NCBI GenBank assembly: GCA_050180895.1
Contig: JBFXDS010000003.1
Span: 310,001-374,000, forward strand
DNA length: 64,000 bases
Direction of reading: 5' to 3'
DNA from: JBGPEQ01 sp050180895
Lineage (GTDB): Bacteria > Pseudomonadota > Alphaproteobacteria > Dongiales > Dongiaceae
In this document: piece after piece, positions 26,009 through 37,316 of the stretch
Numbering within the stretch: position 1 is the first letter of the stretch
How the letters are laid out: every line of letters begins with the position of its first letter
The notes under the pieces: model-generated
Databases searched by the model: none
Seen by the model: the letters and a program-made list of their open reading frames with translations, nothing else
What the model was told of the DNA's origin: nothing
Program-made: the position numbers and the translations under genes

Positions 26009-26968
26009 ATGAGCCGCCGGTGCTTTTGGCTTCGAGGTTTGGTCGGCGGCGCGATCCTGCTGGCGGCGGTGCCGGCGTCCGCGCAGGATCAGAGCGCCCT
26101 GGTCGCCAATCAGGAGCTGCGCATTCAGCAGCTGGAGGGGCAGATCCGCGCCCTCAATGGCGAGCTCGAGCAGATGAGCCACCAAGTGCGGCAGATGACC
26201 GATCGTCTCGACAAGCTGGTCGCCGACATCGATTTCCGCCTGCGGGAAGTCGAAGGGAGCGATCAGGGGATGTCGATGGGGGAGGCGGCGCCGGCGGGGG
26301 AGGAGCCGTCATCGTTGGCGGCTGCGCCGCCGGCATCCGGCGGCGACCTGTCTCAGCCGACCGCCGGCCAGTCCGGCACCAACCAGTCCGGCACCGACCA
26401 GTCCGGCGTCGGCCAGCCGCGGGTGCTCGGCACGATGTCGCAGAGCCAGCTGGACTCGCAGAAGCAGCGGCTCAACCCCAACGCCGATCCCGCGGCCGCT
26501 GCCGCGGCGGCCGGCGGCGCCGGATCGTCCGCGGCTCCCGGCGCTCAGACGGCCGCCACCGGACCCTACGTCCTGGAGGGCGCGACGGCGGACGAGCAGT
26601 ACCAATATGCCTTCGATCTGCTGCGGCAGAACAAGTACGGCGATGCGGAGCAGGCGCTGCGCACCTTCGTCGATCAATATCCAGAGCATCCGCTGGCCGG
26701 CAACGCCAGCTACTGGCTGGGCGAGACGTTCTATGTGCGGCAGGACTACGACAACGCCGCGCTCACCTTTGCCGAAGGCTTCCAGAAGTATCCGCAGGGC
26801 GGCAAGGCGCCGGATTCGCTGCTCAAGCTCGGCATGTCGCTGGCGGCGCTCGGCGAAACCGGGGACGCCTGCAAGGCGTTCGGGGAACTGGCCGCGCGGT
26901 ATCCCAAGGCGTCCGAGGGTATCAAGCAGCGCGCCGCCCGGGAGCAATCGAAGAACGGCTGTCAGTGA
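26009..26968 (+). CDS. cpoB: Cell division coordinator CpoB / YbgF
   Basis: 319 residues. Signal peptide (ILLAAVPASAQ, to about residue 24), coiled coil (ELRIQQLEGQIRALNGELEQ), disordered Ser/Gln/Ala linker, then C-terminal TPRs (DEQYQYAFDLLRQNKYGDAEQAL, NASYWLGETFYVRQDYDNAA). In the Tol-Pal cluster it coordinates septal peptidoglycan synthesis with outer-membrane constriction. The ATG at 26009 with GGACGGAG is chosen; it lies after the pal terminator, so it likely has its own promoter. Confidence 0.93.
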   Translation: MSRRCFWLRGLVGGAILLAAVPASAQDQSALVANQELRIQQLEGQIRALNGELEQMSHQVRQMTDRLDKLVADIDFRLREVEGSDQGMSMGEAAPAGEEPSSLAAAPPASGGDLSQPTAGQSGTNQSGTDQSGVGQPRVLGTMSQSQLDSQKQRLNPNADPAAAAAAAGGAGSSAAPGAQTAATGPYVLEGATADEQYQYAFDLLRQNKYGDAEQALRTFVDQYPEHPLAGNASYWLGETFYVRQDYDNAALTFAEGFQKYPQGGKAPDSLLKLGMSLAALGETGDACKAFGELAARYPKASEGIKQRAAREQSKNGCQ

Positions 26969-27075
26969 CGCCCTGCTGAGACCGCCGCGGCCTGCGAGGC
27001 GGCGTGCCCATGCAGGAAAATTTTCTCTTCACCCGGCGCTCGGCATCCGCTCATATCATGCGCCGCATGACCAGC

Positions 27076-27160
27076 CTGCGTCCTTCGACAGGCTCAGGAT
27101 GAGGGCCAATCTTTGTGGCACGAAGAAAGAACCTCATCCTGAGCTTGTCGAAGGGCGCAG
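27076..27160. repeat. Hairpin repeat, family A copy 3
   Basis: Arms 27076-27105 (CTGCGTCCTTCGACAGGCTC...) and 27132-27160; centre CTTTGTGGCACGAAGAAAG. It abuts tilS and is open in its frame. Confidence 0.9.
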
Positions 27161-27195
27161 GGCGCCGATCCCAGTCGCCCGAAGTCACTGGCGTC

Positions 27196-28557
27196 GTGGC
27201 GCGCCCGGACGCCTCTGAAGGGGGACGGCAACTCGGCCCGCTCTCCGCCGCCGAATTCGATCGCCTGATGCGGGCCGTCGGGCCGTTCGAGGCACGGCCG
27301 CGGATCGCCGTCGCCGTCTCCGGCGGCGGCGACAGCATGGCCCTCGCGCTGCTCGCCGTCGAATGGAGCCGGACTCGCGGCGGCACGGTCGTCGCTCTCA
27401 CCGTCGACCATGGCCTGCGTTCGGAGAGCGCGGCCGAGGCGCGCCGGGTCGGGCGCTGGCTGAAGGCGCGCGGCATCGCCCATCGCGTTCTGCGCTGGCA
27501 GCCGCCGGCGGCCCTGCGCGGCGGGCTCCAAGCCGCCGCCCGCGCGGCGCGCTATCGGCTGCTGACGGAGTGGTGCCGGCGCCGCGGCGTGCTGCATCTG
27601 GCGCTGGCGCATCACCGCGAAGACCAAGCCGAGACCTTCCTGCTGCGGCTGGCGCGCGGCAGCGGTCTCGACGGCCTCGCGGCGATGACCCCCGTTGCCG
27701 AGCGGGACGGCGTGCGGCTCGTCCGTCCGCTGCTGGCGGTCGGGCGCGCCCGGCTGCGGGCGACGCTGGCCGCGCGCCGCCAGCCCTGGCTGGAGGATCC
27801 GTCGAACGAGAACCCGGCCCATGCCCGCGTCCGCATGCGCCGGCTGCTGCCGGTCCTGGCGGCGGCCGGACTCGATGCCGCGCAGCTGGCCGACGCCTCC
27901 GCCCATCTCGGCCGCGCCCGAGCCGCCCTCGACGACCAGGTCGCGGCTCTGCTCGCAGCGGCGGCCGCGGTGTTCCCGGCCGGCTATATCCGACTCGACC
28001 CGGCGCCGCTGCGGACCGCGCCGGCGGAGGTCGCGCTGCGCGCCCTCGCCCATTGCCTGCTGACCGTCGGCGGCGCGGACTATGCGCCGCGGCTGGCCCG
28101 ATTGATCCGGCTGCATGACGCGATCCGCGCCGACCGGCTCGGCGGCGGCGCCACTCTGGGCGGGTGCCGCGTGCTCCCGCGCCGCGCCGCGCTCCTGATC
28201 TGCCGCGAGCCGGCCATGGCGGCGGAAGAGATGGCGCTCGTGCCCGGTGGGTCCGCGACGTGGGACGGGCGTTTCCGCATCGAGCTGACCGCGGGCGGCC
28301 CGCCACGCGCGCCGGCCGGTCTCGTCGTCCGCCGTCTCGGCGCCGAAGGTTGGGCGAGCCTCGCGGCCCGCGATCCGGCGTTGCGCCGGCATCCGATCCC
28401 GCCGCCGGTCCGGCCGAGCCTGCCGGCGGTATGGGCGGCCGCCGGCATCGTCGCGGTTCCCCATCTCGACGTTGGTCCGGTCCCTCGCCACATGAAGGCC
28501 ACGGCGCTGTTCCAGCCGGGGGCGCCGCTGGCGCGAACAAGGTTTACAGTTGCTTAA
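27196..28557 (+). CDS. tilS: tRNA(Ile)-lysidine synthase TilS
   Basis: 453 residues. Converts C34 of tRNA-Ile(CAU) to lysidine with ATP. PP-loop VAVSGGGDSMALALL, LTVDHGLRSES and LALAHHREDQAETFLLRLARGSG are diagnostic. The frame is open back to an ATG at 27115, but that part encodes the family A repeat. GTG 27196 is taken as start and matches where family homology begins; an ATG at 27268 is a shorter option. Confidence 0.9.
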   Translation: MARPDASEGGRQLGPLSAAEFDRLMRAVGPFEARPRIAVAVSGGGDSMALALLAVEWSRTRGGTVVALTVDHGLRSESAAEARRVGRWLKARGIAHRVLRWQPPAALRGGLQAAARAARYRLLTEWCRRRGVLHLALAHHREDQAETFLLRLARGSGLDGLAAMTPVAERDGVRLVRPLLAVGRARLRATLAARRQPWLEDPSNENPAHARVRMRRLLPVLAAAGLDAAQLADASAHLGRARAALDDQVAALLAAAAAVFPAGYIRLDPAPLRTAPAEVALRALAHCLLTVGGADYAPRLARLIRLHDAIRADRLGGGATLGGCRVLPRRAALLICREPAMAAEEMALVPGGSATWDGRFRIELTAGGPPRAPAGLVVRRLGAEGWASLAARDPALRRHPIPPPVRPSLPAVWAAAGIVAVPHLDVGPVPRHMKATALFQPGAPLARTRFTVA

Positions 28558-28663
28558 TTGAGCGCCGGCATTATCTGTATCTACGTATCGCTATTCCTGT
28601 GTTAGGGTCGGGCCCAGGCTGTGGGTGGCCGGCCCGGGTCTGCGGCGAAAGGGTCTAACGCAC

Positions 28664-30598
<1,935 letters not shown>

Positions 30599-30612
30599 GG
30601 CGCCGGACGCCG

Positions 30613-30642
30613 AAGCCCCGCCCCGCGCGGGGCTTTTCTTTT
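30613..30642 (+). terminator. Terminator after ftsH
   Basis: AAGCCCCGC (30613-30621), five-base loop, GCGGGGCTT (30627-30635), then TTCTTTT. Confidence 0.9.
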
Positions 30643-30736
30643 GGGTCCACCCCGTGGATTGCGGATGGGGCTTACATCGCGGGCGGCGCGTTCGTATAAG
30701 TAGGGATCGGTGGCCGCATGGGCCCGCCGGGGGAAC

Positions 30737-32524
30737 ATGCCGCACCAGACTCCGCTCATCGCCACCGTCGTCGCCGGCCTGGTGCTGGCGTTCCTGTTCG
30801 GGGCGGTCGCCAACCGCCTGCGCCTGTCGCCCCTGGTCGGCTACCTCCTGGCCGGGGTGGTCGTCGGTCCGCACACGCCCGGCTTCATCGCCGACCAGTC
30901 CCTGGCCACCCAGCTCGCGGAGATCGGCATCATCCTGCTGATGTTCGGCGTCGGCATGCATTTCTCCGTCAAGGACCTGTTGTCGGTGCGGGCCGTCGCC
31001 GTCCCCGGCGCGATCGCGCAGATCACCTGCTCGACTCTTCTTGGCATGGGCCTGTCCTGGGCGATGGGCTGGCCGACCGGCGCCGGCTTCGTGTTCGGGC
31101 TCGCCCTCTCGGTGGCCAGCACCGTCGTGCTGCTGCGGGCCTTGCAGGACCGCCACCTGCTCGACACCGATCGCGGGCGCATCGCCGTCGGCTGGCTGAT
31201 CGTCCAGGATCTCGCCATGGTGCTGGCCCTGGTCCTCCTGCCGGCCCTGGCCGGCCTTCTCTCGGAGACCCGGGCGATGTCGCCGGTGAGCCTGCCGACC
31301 GCGGGCGATATCGCCGGCACCCTGGCGCTCACCATCGGCAAGGTCGTCGCCTTCGTCGTGCTGATGCTGGTCGTCGGCCGCCGCCTGATCCCCTGGATCC
31401 TCCACTACGTCGCGCATACCGGCTCGCGCGAGCTGTTCCGCCTGGCGGTGCTGGCGATCGCCCTCGGCGTGGCCTATGGCGCGGCCACGCTCTTCGAGGT
31501 GTCCTTCGCCCTCGGCGCCTTCTTCGCCGGCATGGTGCTCGCCGAGTCCGAATTGAGCCACCAGGCCGCGGCCGAATCCTTGCCGCTGCGCGACGCCTTC
31601 GCGGTCCTCTTCTTCGTCTCGGTCGGCATGCTGTTCGATCCTTCGATCCTGATCCGCCATCCCCTGGCCGTGATCGCGGCGCTCGCTATCGTCTGGATCG
31701 GCAATTCCGGCGTCGGGCTGCTGCTCATGCGCGCGCTGCGGCAGCCGCTCGGCATCGGCCTGCTGATCGCGGCGAGCCTCACGCAGATCGGCGAGTTCTC
31801 CTTCATCCTCGGCAATCTGGGGGTGGCGCTGGGGCTGCTCTCGGGCGAAGGGCGCGACCTGATCCTCGCCGTGGCGATCATCTCGATCTTCGTCAATCCC
31901 GCCTTCTTCGCGGCCATGGACCGCGTCCGGCCGTTCCTGGAGCGGCGCATGGAGACCGCGGAGGAAACGCCGCCGGCCGAGCCCGTGGGGCGCGAGCTGC
32001 CGGTGTCGACATTGTCTGATCACGCGGTCGTCATCGGGTTCGGCCGGGTCGGCAGCCGCATCGGCCAGGCCTTGCAGAGTGCCGGGCATCCTCTTCTCGT
32101 CGTCGAGGACAACGACGACATCGTGAAGGAGCTGCGCGCCGCCGGCGTGGAGGTCATCACCGGCAATGCCGCGGCGCCCGAAGCGGTCCGCGCGACGAAT
32201 CTGGGCCGGGCGCGCTGGCTGTTCGTCGCCGTCCCCAACGCCTTCGAGGCCGGCCAGATCATCGAGCAGGCGCGCACCATCAATCCGTCTCTCCCGATCA
32301 TCGCGCGCGCCCATTCCGACGCCGAGGTCGACTATCTGCAGAGCCTCGGCGCCAACGTGACCATCATGGGCGAGCGGGAGATTGCGGACGCGATGGTCCA
32401 GCATGCCCTCGGAACGCCTCCGACGCCGAGAGCCCGGATCGACGGCGCGCCGGCACCCGATTCGACCGCCCCCGTTTTGAATTCCGATACGCTGGGCGCC
32501 GCGGTCGCAACGGGAGAGGGATGA
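30737..32524 (+). CDS. KefB/YbaL-type monovalent cation:proton antiporter with TrkA-N domain
   Basis: 595 residues. About 12 membrane segments (residues 5-385) of the CPA2 family, including the GIILLMFGVGMHFSVKDLL segment, then a cytosolic RCK/TrkA-N Rossmann domain (AVVIGFGRVGSRIGQAL at about 435). Potassium or proton exchange gated by nucleotide or glutathione adducts in relatives. ATG 30737 follows GGGGGAAC. The stop overlaps the folP start (ATGA). It sits between ftsH and folP, which are adjacent or nearly so in relatives, so it is probably an insertion into the block. Confidence 0.9.
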   Translation: MPHQTPLIATVVAGLVLAFLFGAVANRLRLSPLVGYLLAGVVVGPHTPGFIADQSLATQLAEIGIILLMFGVGMHFSVKDLLSVRAVAVPGAIAQITCSTLLGMGLSWAMGWPTGAGFVFGLALSVASTVVLLRALQDRHLLDTDRGRIAVGWLIVQDLAMVLALVLLPALAGLLSETRAMSPVSLPTAGDIAGTLALTIGKVVAFVVLMLVVGRRLIPWILHYVAHTGSRELFRLAVLAIALGVAYGAATLFEVSFALGAFFAGMVLAESELSHQAAAESLPLRDAFAVLFFVSVGMLFDPSILIRHPLAVIAALAIVWIGNSGVGLLLMRALRQPLGIGLLIAASLTQIGEFSFILGNLGVALGLLSGEGRDLILAVAIISIFVNPAFFAAMDRVRPFLERRMETAEETPPAEPVGRELPVSTLSDHAVVIGFGRVGSRIGQALQSAGHPLLVVEDNDDIVKELRAAGVEVITGNAAAPEAVRATNLGRARWLFVAVPNAFEAGQIIEQARTINPSLPIIARAHSDAEVDYLQSLGANVTIMGEREIADAMVQHALGTPPTPRARIDGAPAPDSTAPVLNSDTLGAAVATGEG

Positions 32525-33600
32525 TCGGACCGGAGCTCTATCTCAAGCCGACGGGGTTGCTCGTCGGCGCCGGAGCGACCAATGCCTGTGCCGCGGGCGC
32601 GGCGGCCCGGCTCGCCGGCGGGCCGATCGCCGTCACCGCGGCGGAACTGATCCGCCGCGACGGCACCGCCCGCGATGTCAGCGTCAGCAGCCTGGCGGAC
32701 TTGCGCGCCTGCCGGCGCCGCGGCGAACGCGATCTGTCGGAGGCCGTCGAGCGGCGCCTCGACGCAATTCTCGCGCCGCGGCCACCGTTCGCCGGCGTGG
32801 CGCTCGACCGCCCGCGCCTCATGGGCGTCATCAACGTCACGCCCGACAGCTTCTCCGACGGCGGCCGCTATGCCGCGCGCGAGGCCGCGATCGCCCACGG
32901 CCGCGCGCTCAGGGCGGCCGGCGCCGACATCCTCGACGTGGGCGGCGAGTCGACCCGCCCCGGCGCCGCGCCGGTCTCGATCGACGAGGAATGCGGGCGG
33001 ATCGCCCCGGTCGTCGAAGCGCTGGCCGGCGAGGGCGCGCCGGTCTCGATCGATACGCGCCACGCCGCCGTCATGCGCGTCGCGCTCGCTGCCGGCGCGC
33101 GCATCGTCAACGACGTGACCGCCCTTGCCGGTGATCCCGGCAGTTTCGAGGCGGTGTGCGAGAGCGGAGCGTCCGTCGTGCTCATGCACATGCAGGGCGA
33201 GCCGCGCACCATGCAGCAGGAGCCGGCCTACCGCGATGCTCCGCTCGACATCTACGATTTCTTCGCCGAGCGCCTCGCCGCCTGTGCCGCCGCGGGCATC
33301 CCCCCGGCGCGCATCGCCCTCGATCCCGGCATCGGCTTCGGCAAGCGCGATCCGCACAACCTCGCCATCCTCGCCGACCTCGCGCTCTATCACGGCCTCG
33401 GCTGCGCGTTGCTGCTCGGCGTCTCGCGCAAGAGCTTCATCGGCCGCCTCTCGCGCGGCGAGGACGCGGCTCACCGCCTCGCCGGCTCGCTCGCCGCGGC
33501 GCTCGCCGGCCTCGACCGTGGCGTCCAGATCCTCCGCGTCCACGACGTAGCGGAGACGGCGCAGGCCGTGGCCGTCTGGCGCGCGATCGCGGGCGCATAG
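32521..33600 (+). CDS. folP: Dihydropteroate synthase with N-terminal extension
   Basis: 359 residues. Joins p-aminobenzoate to the pterin for folate synthesis; sulfonamide target. Core motifs: LMGVINVTPDSFSDGG, DVGGESTRPGA, VNDVTAL, DPGIGFGKR and GVSRKSFIG. About 95 residues precede the TIM barrel (VGAGATNACAAGAAARLAGG, DLRACRRRGERD), longer than E. coli FolP but seen in alphaproteobacteria; the role of the extension is unknown. Translation is coupled to the antiporter gene by overlap. Confidence 0.95.
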   Translation: MIGPELYLKPTGLLVGAGATNACAAGAAARLAGGPIAVTAAELIRRDGTARDVSVSSLADLRACRRRGERDLSEAVERRLDAILAPRPPFAGVALDRPRLMGVINVTPDSFSDGGRYAAREAAIAHGRALRAAGADILDVGGESTRPGAAPVSIDEECGRIAPVVEALAGEGAPVSIDTRHAAVMRVALAAGARIVNDVTALAGDPGSFEAVCESGASVVLMHMQGEPRTMQQEPAYRDAPLDIYDFFAERLAACAAAGIPPARIALDPGIGFGKRDPHNLAILADLALYHGLGCALLLGVSRKSFIGRLSRGEDAAHRLAGSLAAALAGLDRGVQILRVHDVAETAQAVAVWRAIAGA

Positions 33601-33623
33601 ACGGGGATACCGGCACGACGACT

Positions 33624-33709
33624 CTGCGGTCCTTCGACAGGCTCAGGATGAGGGACAGTCTTGGCGGCAGAAAGAATGCGCCTCATCCTGAGCTTGTCGA
33701 AGGACACAG
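33624..33709. repeat. Hairpin repeat, family A copy 4
   Basis: Arms 33624-33654 and 33681-33709; centre CTTGGCGGCAGAAAGAATG. Between folP and the glutathione peroxidase gene. Confidence 0.9.
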
Positions 33710-33784
33710 GATGGTGATCCGGACTTGCCGAGACAAGCGCGGCGAGCCATTTGATTGGCACGGAGTCCCCGGAAGGAGGCGGTC

Positions 33785-34342
33785 ATGAAGATCTCTGCTG
33801 CGATTCTTGCGGTCGCGCTGGCGGTCGTCGCGCCCACTGCGGCCGAGGCTCAGTCCGCGGCCGACGCCCATGAGTTCGCCTTCGTCTCCATCGAGGGCGA
33901 GCCGATGCCGCTGAGCGCGTTCGCGGGCAAGGCGGTGCTGGTGGTGAACACCGCCTCCTTCTGCGGCTTCACCCGCCAATATGGCGACCTCCAGGACGTG
34001 TGGGAGCGCTACCGCGACCGCGGCCTCGTCGTGCTCGGCGTGCCGTCCAATGATTTCGGCGAGCAGGAGCCGGGCAGCGCGGCCGAGATCAAGGAGTTCT
34101 GCGAGGTCAATTTCGACGTCGATTTCCCGCTCGCCGAGAAGACGCATGTGGTCGGCGCGGCAGCCCATCCCTTCTATCGCTGGGCGGCGCGGGAGCTGGG
34201 CGAGGCCGCGGCGCCGCGCTGGAACTTCCACAAATATCTGGTGGCGCCGGACGGCCGCCTCGTCGCCTGGTTCCCCTCGAAGACATTGCCGTCTGCCGAC
34301 GAGGTGATCGTCGCCATCGAGTCCAACCTGCCGGGCTCGTAG
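33785..34342 (+). CDS. Exported glutathione peroxidase family protein
   Basis: 185 residues. Signal peptide (AAILAVALAVVAPTAAEAQ). The peroxidatic Cys60 lies in NTASFCGFT; the Gln of SNDFGEQEPG and the Trp/Asn of RWNFHKYLV complete the usual tetrad. Likely reduces peroxides in the periplasm, using thioredoxin-like donors. AAGGAGG precedes ATG 33785. It separates folP from glmM, which are close neighbours in many genomes. Confidence 0.9.
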   Translation: MKISAAILAVALAVVAPTAAEAQSAADAHEFAFVSIEGEPMPLSAFAGKAVLVVNTASFCGFTRQYGDLQDVWERYRDRGLVVLGVPSNDFGEQEPGSAAEIKEFCEVNFDVDFPLAEKTHVVGAAAHPFYRWAARELGEAAAPRWNFHKYLVAPDGRLVAWFPSKTLPSADEVIVAIESNLPGS

Positions 34343-34486
34343 CAGAGGCGCCGCTCTGCGGCCGGAGAAGATATTCCCGCGGCGAGTGGGCGGCGTCCGA
34401 AGCAGGGCGCGAGCCACGGCGGCGAGCAGCGCCTGGCGGCAGTCGGTGCCCTTCTTCCGCCGCGAATCCCGGTATACTCTTTCACC

Positions 34487-35833
34487 ATGACCCGCCAGCT
34501 CTTCGGCACCGACGGCATCCGCGGCGCCGCCAACCTCGAGCCGATCACGGCCGAGACGGCGCTGAAGGTGGCGCTCGCCGCCGGCGCCCAGTTCACCCGC
34601 GGCGACCACCGCCACCGCGTCGTCATCGGCAAGGACACGCGGCTCTCCTGCTACATGCTCGAATACGCGCTCACCTCTGGTTTCCTCGCCGCCGGCATGG
34701 ACGTGCTGCTCACCGGTCCGCTGCCGACGCCGGCCATCGCCATGCTCGCGCGCACCATGCGCGCGGACCTCGGGGTCATGATCTCGGCCTCGCACAATCC
34801 CTTCGACGACAACGGCATCAAGCTCTTCGGCCCCGACGGCTACAAGCTCTCCGACGAGATCGAGGCGGCGATCGAGGCGCGCATGGCGCAGGGCAACGGC
34901 GCGCCGCTGCCGACCGGAACCCGCCTCGGCCGCGCCAGACGCATCGACGACGCGCCGGGCCGCTACATGGAGTTCGTCAAGAGCAGCTTCCCCAAGGGCC
35001 TCAGTCTCGACGGCCTCAAGATCGTCGTCGATTGCGCCAACGGCGCCGCCTACAAGGTGGCGCCGACGGTGCTGTGGGAATTGGGCGCCGAGGTGGTGCC
35101 CGTCGCCGTCGAACCCGACGGCACCAACATCAACCGCGACTGCGGCGCCGTCTCCACCGCCTTCATGCGCGAGCAGGTGGTGGCCCACGGCGCCGATCTC
35201 GGCCTGGCGCTCGACGGCGATGCCGACCGGCTGATCGTCGCCGACGAAACCGGCGCCGTCGTCGACGGCGACCAGCTCATGGCCCTGGTGGCCCGCTCCT
35301 GGGGCGAGGCCGGCCGCCTCGCGAAGGCGGGCGTCGTCGCCACGGTGATGTCCAATCTCGGTCTCGAGCGCTTCCTCGCCGGCCTCGGCCTGTCGCTCGT
35401 GCGCACGCCCGTGGGCGACCGCTACGTCGTCGAGCGCATGCGCGCCGACGGCTACAATGTGGGCGGCGAGCAGTCCGGCCACATCATCCTCAGCGACTAC
35501 GCCACCACCGGTGACGGACTCATCGCGGCGCTGCAGGTGCTGGCCGTGCTGGTGCAGTCCGGCCGCCGCGCCAGCGAGGCCGGCCGCCTGTTCCAGCCCT
35601 TCCCGCAACGCCTCGTCAGCGTCCGCTTCGGCGGCGGCCGGCCGCTCGAGGACGGCATGGTCAAGTCCGCGATCCGCGCCGGCGAGACGGCGCTGGGCCA
35701 GGCCGGCCGCATCCTCGTCCGCAAGTCCGGCACCGAGCCGGTGATCCGCGTCATGGCGGAAGGGGAAGACGAGAAGCTCGTCGGCCGCGTCGTCGACGAC
35801 ATCGCCGCGGCGATCCGGGCGGCCGCGGGATAG
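34487..35833 (+). CDS. glmM: Phosphoglucosamine mutase
   Basis: 448 residues. Interconverts glucosamine-6-P and glucosamine-1-P for UDP-GlcNAc. LFGTDGIRG start, phosphoserine loop MISASHNPFDDNG, metal loop ALDGDADRL, sugar loop GGEQSGH and phosphate loop RKSGTEPVIR. All catalytic elements present. Confidence 0.98.
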   Translation: MTRQLFGTDGIRGAANLEPITAETALKVALAAGAQFTRGDHRHRVVIGKDTRLSCYMLEYALTSGFLAAGMDVLLTGPLPTPAIAMLARTMRADLGVMISASHNPFDDNGIKLFGPDGYKLSDEIEAAIEARMAQGNGAPLPTGTRLGRARRIDDAPGRYMEFVKSSFPKGLSLDGLKIVVDCANGAAYKVAPTVLWELGAEVVPVAVEPDGTNINRDCGAVSTAFMREQVVAHGADLGLALDGDADRLIVADETGAVVDGDQLMALVARSWGEAGRLAKAGVVATVMSNLGLERFLAGLGLSLVRTPVGDRYVVERMRADGYNVGGEQSGHIILSDYATTGDGLIAALQVLAVLVQSGRRASEAGRLFQPFPQRLVSVRFGGGRPLEDGMVKSAIRAGETALGQAGRILVRKSGTEPVIRVMAEGEDEKLVGRVVDDIAAAIRAAAG

Positions 35834-35872
35834 ATCAGATGACGTAGGGTCAGCCTCACCGGGATCTGCACC

Positions 35873-35956
35873 CTGCGTCCTTCGACAAGCTCAGGATGGG
35901 GGCTGTCCTTTGTGCCGCAAAGACTTCCCCTCATCCTGAGCTTGTCGAAGGACGCA
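35873..35956. repeat. Hairpin repeat, family A copy 5
   Basis: Arms begin CTGCGTCCTTCGACAAGCTC at 35873 and end GTCGAAGGACGCA at 35956; centre CTTTGTGCCGCAAAGACTT. Between convergent glmM and the DMT transporter. Confidence 0.9.
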
Positions 35957-35992
35957 CCGCGGAAACTGCAGGGACTTCAGTCCGCGCCAAAC

Positions 35993-36904
35993 TCAGCCCG
36001 TCGACCCCGCCTCGCCCGCCCGCCGGCGGCCATCCAGCCACTCGGCAGCGATCACCACGACGCCGCTGGCGATGATGAGGGCGGCGCCGAGGAAGACGGC
36101 GAGACGCGGCACGTCGCCCCAGATCAGGAAGGACAGGGCGAAGGCCGACAGCAGCGACGTGTATTCGAACGGCGCGACGAGCGAGGCCGGGGCCAGCCGG
36201 AAGCTCTCCAGCAGCAGGTACTGGCCGGCGGCCCCGGCGAGGCCGAGCGCCATCATGAGCGCGATCTCCGACAGGTTCGGCTGCGTCCAGGTCCAGGGCA
36301 GCGTGACGGCGCAGGCGACGACGAAGGCGGCGTTGGCGAACAGCATCTGCATCATCGTCGTCTCGAAGGCGCTGATGCGGCGCACGAGGATGTTGGAGTA
36401 GGCCCACAGCAGCGCGGCCAGCAGCGTCAGCAGGATCGGACCTGCACTCACCGCGCCGCCGGGCTCGCAGGCAGCGACGACGCCGACGAAGCCGAGGCTC
36501 GTGCCGGCCCAGCGCTGCCAGCGCACCTGCTCTTTCAGCAGGAGGACCGACAGCGCCGTCACCATCAGCGGCGCGGCGAAATAGATCGTGACCAGCTCGG
36601 CCAGCTGCAGGTCGCGCGCCGCGCGGTAGTAGCAGAGCCACGCCCCCAGGATGACGGCGCCGCGCAGCAGCAGCGGCCCCTTGTTGACGGAAACCAGCAC
36701 CTGCCGCACGAGCGGCCCGCGCCCGATCGCCAGGCACAGTACGGTGATAGTGACGCTGCGGACGAACAGGATCTCCCACACCGTGTGCCCGGTCACCAGC
36801 CACTTCACGATCGCGTCCTGCAGCGAGAACAGGAAGTACCCGGCCACCGCCAGGGCGACGGCGACCATCAGGGGCGACTGCTGTCGGGCGGAGCGGGGAA
36901 TCAC
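35993..36904 (-). CDS. DMT-family (EamA) transporter
   Basis: 303 residues with ten predicted membrane segments in two EamA repeats (LMVAVALAVAGYFLFSLQDAIVKW; later VAPFEYTSLLSAFALSFLIWGDVP). Probable small-metabolite exporter; substrate not predictable. Start MIPRSARQQ at 36904; an internal ATG 12 codons on is possible. Confidence 0.85.
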   Translation of the reverse strand: MIPRSARQQSPLMVAVALAVAGYFLFSLQDAIVKWLVTGHTVWEILFVRSVTITVLCLAIGRGPLVRQVLVSVNKGPLLLRGAVILGAWLCYYRAARDLQLAELVTIYFAAPLMVTALSVLLLKEQVRWQRWAGTSLGFVGVVAACEPGGAVSAGPILLTLLAALLWAYSNILVRRISAFETTMMQMLFANAAFVVACAVTLPWTWTQPNLSEIALMMALGLAGAAGQYLLLESFRLAPASLVAPFEYTSLLSAFALSFLIWGDVPRLAVFLGAALIIASGVVVIAAEWLDGRRRAGEAGSTG

Positions 36905-36956
36905 CGATGCGAGCGAGCTGGGAGATCGCCGATCAAGGATCGAAAAGTGCGTGTCT

Positions 36957-37316
36957 TCACGCCGCCTTGATCAACACATCTGCGGGGATCTTCAGTTCTT
37001 TGTGCAGGCGCCGGATCATCGCCAGGGACAGGGGGCGTTTGCGATTGAGAATCTCCGACACCTTCGACTTCGAGCCGATGATTTTGACCAGATCGGCGCG
37101 CTTCATGCCCATCTGGTCCATGCGAAACTTGATCGCTTCGATGGGATCGACGAGCCGAGGCGGACGGATACGCGCCTCATAGGCGGCGACGATGGCCGCC
37201 TGGGCGCGCAATCGCGCCCCGTCCTCTGCAGTCGCGGCATTCATGAGTTCGGACACGAGTGCGCGCGCAGCCTCGTAGTCGTTCGGCGTTTCAATCACGA
37301 TGAGCCTGGCCTTCAT
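36957..37316 (-). CDS. HigA-type antitoxin, XRE HTH
   Basis: 119 residues. The C-terminal half has an HTH (MKRADLVKIIGSKSKVSEILNRKRPLSLAMIRRLHKEL) typical of HigA/YgjM antitoxins; the N-terminal part is helical and would bind the toxin. ATG 37316 shares a base with the toxin stop (TGATG), so the pair is coupled, toxin first, as in higBA loci. Likely autoregulator of the operon. Confidence 0.85.
   Translation of the reverse strand: MKARLIVIETPNDYEAARALVSELMNAATAEDGARLRAQAAIVAAYEARIRPPRLVDPIEAIKFRMDQMGMKRADLVKIIGSKSKVSEILNRKRPLSLAMIRRLHKELKIPADVLIKAA

Noticed and set aside
27110..27126. TGGCAC in the family A repeat as a sigma54 -24 element
   Set aside because: No GC element at -12 spacing; the wording is part of the repeat centre in several copies.
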